Assembly: GCA_004297665.1 (NCBI GenBank)
Contig: SCUP01000350.1
Span: 1-17,187 of the forward strand
Direction: 5' to 3'
Source: Nitrosarchaeum sp.
Lineage (GTDB): Archaea > Thermoproteota > Nitrososphaeria > Nitrososphaerales > Nitrosopumilaceae
Length of the DNA: 17,187 nt
Shown here: in pieces, positions 12,699 to 17,187 of the stretch
Layout of the letters: the number at the start of each line of letters is the position of its first letter
Numbering within the stretch: position 1 is the stretch's first letter
Notes under the pieces: model-generated
Seen by the model: the letters and a program-made list of their open reading frames with translations, nothing else
Database searches by the model: none
What the model was told of the DNA's origin: nothing
Position numbers and translations under genes: made by a program

Positions 12699-14060
12699 TT
12701 GGCAATTTTACCGATAGATAGCGGACGTTATGGCACTAAAGAAATGTTGGATATTTTTAGCGAGCAAAAAAAAGTAAATTATCAATTAGAAATTGAAGGG
12801 ACAGCTGCGATATCACAAAGTGAGATTGGAATTATTCCAAAAACAGCAGGCAAAATAATTCACAATGCTGCAATGTCAGGAAAAATCACTGTAAAAAGAA
12901 TTAAAGAGTTAGAAGCAAAAAGTGATCACGATACAGCTGCACTAGTTGAATCATTAAGTGAAAAGTGTGCAAAAAATGCAAGACCATGGATTCATTATGG
13001 ATTAACAAGTAATGATTTGGTAGACACTAGTAATTCTATGCAGATGAGGGATGCATTAAAAATTATTGAACCCAAAGTTGCAAAAATGGCATTACTGTTA
13101 GCAAAAAGAGCAGTTCAACACGGTAAAATTCCAGCAGTAGGTAGAACTCATGGTCAACATGCTAGCATAATATCATTTGGATTAAAATTTGCAAATTGGG
13201 CAGCAGAGATGGTAAAACATGTAGAAAGAATTGAAGAAATTAAGAAAAGAATTTTGATTTGCAAAACACTTGGAGTTGTTGGTACAGGATCATTGATGGG
13301 TGTAAAATCACTTGAAGTTCAAAAGCGAGTTGCAAAACGACTGAATCTTTTCCCAGCAGATGTGACCACACAGATAGTTCCCAGAGAAAGATATGCAGAA
13401 TATGTATTTGAATTAGCATTAATTGGTGCAACTTTGGAAAAAATTGCAGTAGAAATTAGAAATTTACAAAGAACTGAAATTGGCGAAGTTGCTGAACAAT
13501 TCAAAAAAGGTCAAATGGGAAGCAGTGCAGTTCCAGTAAAGAGAAATCCGACTAAAAGCGAAAGAGTTTCGTCTTTATCTAAAATACTACGTAGTCAAAT
13601 AGCAATAACTTTTGAAAACATTCCATTGTGGCATGAACGAGATCTTTCAAATTCAGCAAATGAGAGATTTGTACTTCCTACAGCAGCCATACTAGTAGAT
13701 GAGATGTTAGAAACTATGATTAAAATAATTTCAAATCTAATGGTAAATGAAAAAAGAATTGTAGATAATTTGCATATTACAAAGGGACAGATATTTGCAG
13801 AATTTGTTTTAGAGGCATTAATTAAAAAAGGAGTTCCGAGATTTATTGCATACAGAGACGTACAAAGAGTTGCATTTGAGGCAAAAGATAAAGAAATTCA
13901 GTATATTGATGCAATTAAAAATGATAAAGCATTTTCAACAAAACTTACAAAAAAAGAAATTGATTCAATATTTTCACCAGAAAAACATCTTGGAGCATCT
14001 CCATTAATTATAAGCAATGTTAACAAATTGGTTCAAGAAACAATCAAAAAATTTATTTAG
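12699..14060 (+). CDS. purB: Adenylosuccinate lyase
   Basis: PurB cleaves fumarate from SAICAR and from adenylosuccinate in AMP synthesis. The 453-residue protein starts with the typical LPIDSGRYGTKEM. It continues with SDHDTAALVE (75-84), HYGLTSNDLVDTSN (99-112), GRTHGQHA (148-155, catalytic His151) and the mobile signature loop at 274-284. That loop reads GSSAVPVKRNP, where most homologues have GSSAMPHKRNP or GSSAMPYKRNP. The Ser pair, Lys and Arg-Asn are kept, so activity is expected. The start is TTG at 12699, with a TATA box at leaderless spacing and no ATG nearby. Its 3' end overlaps the convergent PP-loop gene by 8 nt. Confidence 0.95.
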   Translation: MAILPIDSGRYGTKEMLDIFSEQKKVNYQLEIEGTAAISQSEIGIIPKTAGKIIHNAAMSGKITVKRIKELEAKSDHDTAALVESLSEKCAKNARPWIHYGLTSNDLVDTSNSMQMRDALKIIEPKVAKMALLLAKRAVQHGKIPAVGRTHGQHASIISFGLKFANWAAEMVKHVERIEEIKKRILICKTLGVVGTGSLMGVKSLEVQKRVAKRLNLFPADVTTQIVPRERYAEYVFELALIGATLEKIAVEIRNLQRTEIGEVAEQFKKGQMGSSAVPVKRNPTKSERVSSLSKILRSQIAITFENIPLWHERDLSNSANERFVLPTAAILVDEMLETMIKIISNLMVNEKRIVDNLHITKGQIFAEFVLEALIKKGVPRFIAYRDVQRVAFEAKDKEIQYIDAIKNDKAFSTKLTKKEIDSIFSPEKHLGASPLIISNVNKLVQETIKKFI

Positions 14061-14808
14061 ATTTTAACAGTGCTTTGTGGATTTTAGAACCGTATTGTAG
14101 AGCTTTTTTTCTTTTTGTATATGAAATTTCAGGAACCCCTACATCACTTGCTAATTTTCGTATAATGTGTTTCCTTAATAGATCTTCAGAATCATAAATT
14201 TTTTCAGATATAGGAATAGTTTTAGCAAATTCTATAAAATTAGAAGACAGTAAAGGTTGAACAATTCTAACGCCAAATTCAGATGCGATTTGATTAACTG
14301 CTTTCATCATTTTAATTTCATTATCTAGTTTTGAATTCATAACTTCAAGAATCTTTGATTCTCCTTCAGAAATGGCTACTCTGTATGCATTGTATCCACA
14401 GAATAGCTCATCTATTCCATTTGCAGTTACAACAATATCAATTCCCAAACTTTGTGCTAGTTTTGATACATAGTAAAATGCAATACAATTTTCATTCCAA
14501 GAGAGATTGTCTGTCTTTATTGTTTGTTTGATTTTGGTGGCGATGTCTTGAAAAGTATAAGGATCAATTTCTAAAACATGATGAACCAATTTCAACTGTC
14601 GATTAACTTCTTTTGCAAATAATACATCATGAGATTCTGGAAAACCAATGGTCAGTAAAGTTACATCATATCCTAGATCTGAACAGATCTTAGAGATTAG
14701 TGTACTATCAACGCCTCCAGAAAACGCAATTCCTATTTTCTTTTCTATTATGTTTTCTTTAATAGAATTTTTAATTTTATCAAGTAATTCTTTTTTCATT
14801 TTTTTCAC
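14053..14808 (-). CDS. Stand-alone asparagine-synthetase-like PP-loop ATPase
   Basis: This 251-residue protein corresponds to the C-terminal synthetase half of AsnB. It has the pyrophosphate loop IAFSGGVDSTLISK (27-40), a second nucleotide-site segment LLTIGFPESHDV (51-62) and the AsnB-type GIDELFCGYNAYR (131-143), close to the usual GADELFGGY. The N-terminal glutaminase domain of AsnB is absent, so it would have to take ammonia directly or from a partner, or act on another carboxylate. The start is GTG at 14808 or ATG at 14799; both are compatible with the family because the loop begins near residue 27. It is convergent with purB (8-nt overlap). The PP-loop/AsnB relationship is firm; the product is not. 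Confidence 0.82.
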   Translation of the reverse strand: MKKMKKELLDKIKNSIKENIIEKKIGIAFSGGVDSTLISKICSDLGYDVTLLTIGFPESHDVLFAKEVNRQLKLVHHVLEIDPYTFQDIATKIKQTIKTDNLSWNENCIAFYYVSKLAQSLGIDIVVTANGIDELFCGYNAYRVAISEGESKILEVMNSKLDNEIKMMKAVNQIASEFGVRIVQPLLSSNFIEFAKTIPISEKIYDSEDLLRKHIIRKLASDVGVPEISYTKRKKALQYGSKIHKALLKSK

Positions 14809-14893
14809 TAATTATCCATGTTATTTGCAATACAAAGCAACCATGATTAATCTCATCATCTAACTATTAATTTAGTATTGTAAATATAAAATC

Positions 14894-15172
14894 ATGATAA
14901 AATTATCATCAGAATCAATATCAAATGAATTAAAAAACTTGAAAGGATGGACTATTGTAAATAATAAAATACACAAAGAATTTCAATTTGGTGACTTTAA
15001 TCAGGCCTTTGGATTCATGACAAGGGCTGCAATGCATATAGAAAAAATGAATCATCATCCTGAATGGTTTAACGTCTACAATAAGATAATAGTAGATTTA
15101 ACAACTCATGATGCTGGAGGAATCACCCAAAATGATATCAATCTGGCTAAAATTCTAAATTCACTAGAATAA
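14894..15172 (+). CDS. phhB: Pterin-4a-carbinolamine dehydratase
   Basis: At 92 residues it matches the PCD/DCoH family in length and motifs: [20 protein letters not shown] (15-34), [20 protein letters not shown] (46-65, containing the catalytic HHPEW) and [17 protein letters not shown] (69-85). The enzyme dehydrates 4a-hydroxy-tetrahydropterin to regenerate the pterin cofactor; in some organisms it is linked to molybdopterin or folate metabolism. The next gene contains a QueD/PTPS domain, also a pterin enzyme, though each appears to have its own promoter. No aromatic amino-acid hydroxylase is in the window, so its physiological substrate is open. Confidence 0.93.
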   Translation: MIKLSSESISNELKNLKGWTIVNNKIHKEFQFGDFNQAFGFMTRAAMHIEKMNHHPEWFNVYNKIIVDLTTHDAGGITQNDINLAKILNSLE

Positions 15173-15220
15173 TTTCAAGTACTAAATAAAATAATTTTTC
15201 AGTTTTATGTGTTACAGAAT

Positions 15221-15227
15221 TTATATA
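15221..15227 (+). promoter_or_regulatory. TATA box for the QueD-fusion gene
   Basis: TTATATA is centred about 29 nt upstream of the ATG at 15253. This supports that start and hence the N-terminal domain as part of the natural product. Confidence 0.55.
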
Positions 15228-15252
15228 CAGAGCTTGAGCCAGTTGACTTCAC

Positions 15253-16068
15253 ATGGCTTCAAGTCCCACAATTCTAGATTCAGATTTTAGATATATTGAC
15301 AAAAAAGGCAATCTAATGAGAACACGAACTGAATTGACAATAGCACAAATGCTCTCGTTTCTTGATGAAGATTATGAATATGATTATAAATTATCATTAA
15401 AAAATGGAAGTACTGTAACTGTTGATTTTAAGACAAAAAAAGGTTTGATTGAAGTAATTGACAATGAAGAGGATATAAAAAAATACAATGAGATCAAAGA
15501 GAAACTACCAGAAGAAAAAGTGATGGCCATAGGACATCCGAAATACACTGCGCAGATTAAAGAATTACAAGACATAGTATTCTATGATAAAACACCTCAA
15601 ACAGGATCAATATTTCTAGAAGACCCATCATTTTCATTTGATTATGCACATATTCTTCCTCTAGTAGAGAAATGTTCCATTCTACATGGACATACATCTT
15701 CAGTAATGGTTGAATTAGTTGGACAAATGAAAGATAATCTACTTGTAGATTTTGGAATAGCAAAAAAAATCATAAAAGAAGTTGTTACAGTATTTGATCA
15801 TAAATTTTTCATTAATAGAAAATATCTGAAAAAAGAAGATGATTCTCACTATCAGATTCAATTTGATGGGCCAAAAGGGATGTTCGATATTCAAGTTCCA
15901 AAAAATACAGCATATCTCTTAGAAGGAGAAGCTACTGTTGAAAATCTTTCAAGTGAAATTATCAAACTACTTGCTCCAAAATTACCTCAAAATGTAGAAG
16001 CTGTTGGAGTTTACATTTACGAAGGATATAACAAAGGTTCGCACATTATTTCAAATATTTCAAGATAA
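15253..16068 (+). CDS. PD-(D/E)XK-like domain fused to a QueD/6-pyruvoyl-tetrahydropterin-synthase domain
   Basis: The protein has 271 residues, about twice a normal QueD. Residues about 125-265 are the PTPS/QueD domain: FSFDYAHILP (127-136) supplies zinc ligand His133, CSILHGHT (141-148) supplies Cys141 and ligands His145 and His147, then VDFGIAKK (165-172), FDHKFF (181-186) and the terminal VYIYEG (253-258) with Glu257. Residues 1-112 look like a small PD-(D/E)XK fold: RTRTELTIAQML (23-34, Glu27), STVTVDFKTKKGLIEVI (53-69, Asp58 and Glu67), then KKYNEIKEKLP. The usual Lys of E-x-K is not evident, so it may bind rather than cut nucleic acid. QueD enzymes feed 7-deazaguanine or pterin synthesis. 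The gene is 7 nt from valS and probably co-transcribed with it. Confidence 0.8.
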   Translation: MASSPTILDSDFRYIDKKGNLMRTRTELTIAQMLSFLDEDYEYDYKLSLKNGSTVTVDFKTKKGLIEVIDNEEDIKKYNEIKEKLPEEKVMAIGHPKYTAQIKELQDIVFYDKTPQTGSIFLEDPSFSFDYAHILPLVEKCSILHGHTSSVMVELVGQMKDNLLVDFGIAKKIIKEVVTVFDHKFFINRKYLKKEDDSHYQIQFDGPKGMFDIQVPKNTAYLLEGEATVENLSSEIIKLLAPKLPQNVEAVGVYIYEGYNKGSHIISNISR

Positions 16069-16075
16069 TTAAGAA

Positions 16076-17187
16076 ATGGAACCAAAAATTGCAGAAAAAG
16101 CTTGGAACCCAGAATTAGAAAAAGAAATTCTCAAACAGTGGACGAATGAAAAAATTTATGAATTTGTACCAAAGAAAGATAATTTTACAATAGATACACC
16201 TCCTCCCTATCCATCAGGTAGACCATGGCACATAGGTGCAGCAGCACATTATTCTCAAATTGATATGATAGCACGTACTGCAAGAATGGCTGGAAAGAAT
16301 GTATATTTTCCAATAGGAATTGATAGAAACGGTCTTCCTGTGGAGATTTACACAGAGAAAAAACACAACATCAGAATGCGTGAAACTGAAAGAGGTGAAT
16401 TTCTAAAATTATGTAGAGCTGCATTAGATGATTTAGAAGACGAAATGATATTAATCATGAAAAATTTAGGAATCAGTGGAGATTTCTCCAATTATTACAG
16501 AACAGATTCTGAAGAATACAGAACACTAACACAATCTACATTTATTGAACTATGGAAAAAAGGACAAGTGTATCTTGCAAATAGACCAAATAATTATGAT
16601 TGGGTTTCAGGTACAACTATTGCAGATGCAGAAATTACATATGAAGATTTACCAACTAAACTAGTTTACATGAAATTTCAGATTAAAGATATTGGAAAAG
16701 AAATAATCATTGCAAGTACAAGACCAGAACTTCTTTGTGCATGTAAAACCATAATTGTAAATCCAGAAGATGAGAGATATGTAAAATATATTGGAAAAAA
16801 AGTAATTGTTCCAATTACTAATGCAGAGGTTGAACTAAAAACACATCATTCAGCTCATCAAGACTTCGGTTCTGGGGCAGTTATGGTATGTAGTTACGGT
16901 GATCAAAACGATGTGGCATTATTTAGAGAACTAGAACTAGAAGAAATTGTTGCAATAGGGTTGGATGGAAAAATGACAGAAGCTGCAGGGGACTATGTTG
17001 GATTAAAACCAAAACAAGCACGAGCAAAAATTATTGAAGATTTAGAAAATAAAGAACTGATAGAAAAAATTGAAGACATAATTCATAGAACTCCAGTATC
17101 TGAACGAAGTAAAAATCCAATTGAGATAATTCCAATGGAGGAATATTATCTAAAACAAAAAGAATCAATTGAAAAAATGAAAAAACT
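16076..17187 (+). CDS. valS: Valyl-tRNA synthetase, 5' part (runs off the window)
   Basis: ATG 16076 opens a frame that stays open to the window end (370 codons). It encodes the N-terminal half of an archaeal-type class I ValRS. The N-terminus reads MEPKIAEKAWNPELEKEILK, followed by PPPYPSGRPWHIGAAAHYSQ (the HIGH signature, here HIGA) and PIGIDRNGLPVE. The CP1 editing domain begins near IIIASTRPELLCACKTIIVN (the TRPE threonine-editing motif) and includes HQDFGSGAVMVCSYGDQND. The KMSKS half lies outside the window. It charges tRNA-Val and hydrolyses Thr-tRNA-Val. It follows the QueD-fusion gene by 7 nt with no obvious Shine-Dalgarno sequence or TATA box, so it is probably in the same transcript. 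Confidence 0.95.
   Translation, partial: MEPKIAEKAWNPELEKEILKQWTNEKIYEFVPKKDNFTIDTPPPYPSGRPWHIGAAAHYSQIDMIARTARMAGKNVYFPIGIDRNGLPVEIYTEKKHNIRMRETERGEFLKLCRAALDDLEDEMILIMKNLGISGDFSNYYRTDSEEYRTLTQSTFIELWKKGQVYLANRPNNYDWVSGTTIADAEITYEDLPTKLVYMKFQIKDIGKEIIIASTRPELLCACKTIIVNPEDERYVKYIGKKVIVPITNAEVELKTHHSAHQDFGSGAVMVCSYGDQNDVALFRELELEEIVAIGLDGKMTEAAGDYVGLKPKQARAKIIEDLENKELIEKIEDIIHRTPVSERSKNPIEIIPMEEYYLKQKESIEKMKK

Noticed and set aside
1..17187. CRISPR arrays, insertion sequences or attachment sites at the two tRNA genes
   Set aside because: No regularly spaced repeats, transposase, integrase or duplicated tRNA 3' ends were found by eye.

Overview
The window looks like chromosomal DNA of an ammonia-oxidising-type archaeon (Thaumarchaeota/Nitrososphaerota, close to the Nitrosopumilales). 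The DNA is AT-rich and gene-dense. It carries an HMf-type histone, archaeal/eukaryotic ribosomal proteins (S17e, uS11), a PDCD5-like protein, archaeal-type ValRS and RtcB, and a membrane-anchored blue-copper protein. Many genes start directly 25-29 nt downstream of a TATA box, which points to leaderless mRNAs, and an unusual number of starts are TTG. No rRNA, CRISPR array, insertion sequence, integrase or phage gene was seen.

Layout. Positions 1-2.9 kb are information processing: a truncated upstream gene; a THUMP tRNA-modification adaptor; a convergent MoaD/ThiS-like domain fused to a KEOPS Cgi121 subunit; ribosomal S17e; a TatD-family metal hydrolase; the histone; tRNA-Cys. Positions 2.97-7.1 kb are the most accessory-looking part: a cupredoxin; a 583-aa AIPR-family (abortive-infection/phage-resistance) protein with an apparent N-terminal PD-(D/E)XK nuclease domain; a 54-aa zinc ribbon; an unknown protein with a CxCGH zinc motif; a winged-helix regulator; two small two-helix membrane proteins; and a 25-codon ORF behind a tandem TTGATCAA operator-like site. 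Positions 7.17-9.87 kb hold tRNA-Thr(CGT), a phosphohexomutase overlapping thiL, and a membrane-anchored hypothetical protein. Positions 9.97-12.6 kb hold uS11 and a convergent three-gene operon, rtcB - PDCD5-like - 103-aa unknown. Positions 12.7-17.2 kb hold purB, a stand-alone asparagine-synthetase-like PP-loop enzyme, a pterin carbinolamine dehydratase, a PD-(D/E)XK-like/QueD fusion, and the 5' part of valS.

How the genes fit together. tRNA biology is a recurrent theme: Tan1-like THUMP (tRNA acetylation), Cgi121 (t6A), RtcB (tRNA splicing ligation), ValRS and two tRNA genes. The strongest leads for something undescribed are the internal-diglycine Ubl-Cgi121 fusion, the nuclease-AIPR protein, the nuclease-like/QueD fusion, and the microprotein with its two-site palindromic operator. 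No complete multi-gene defence system is visible. The function calls for these leads rest on motif recognition only.
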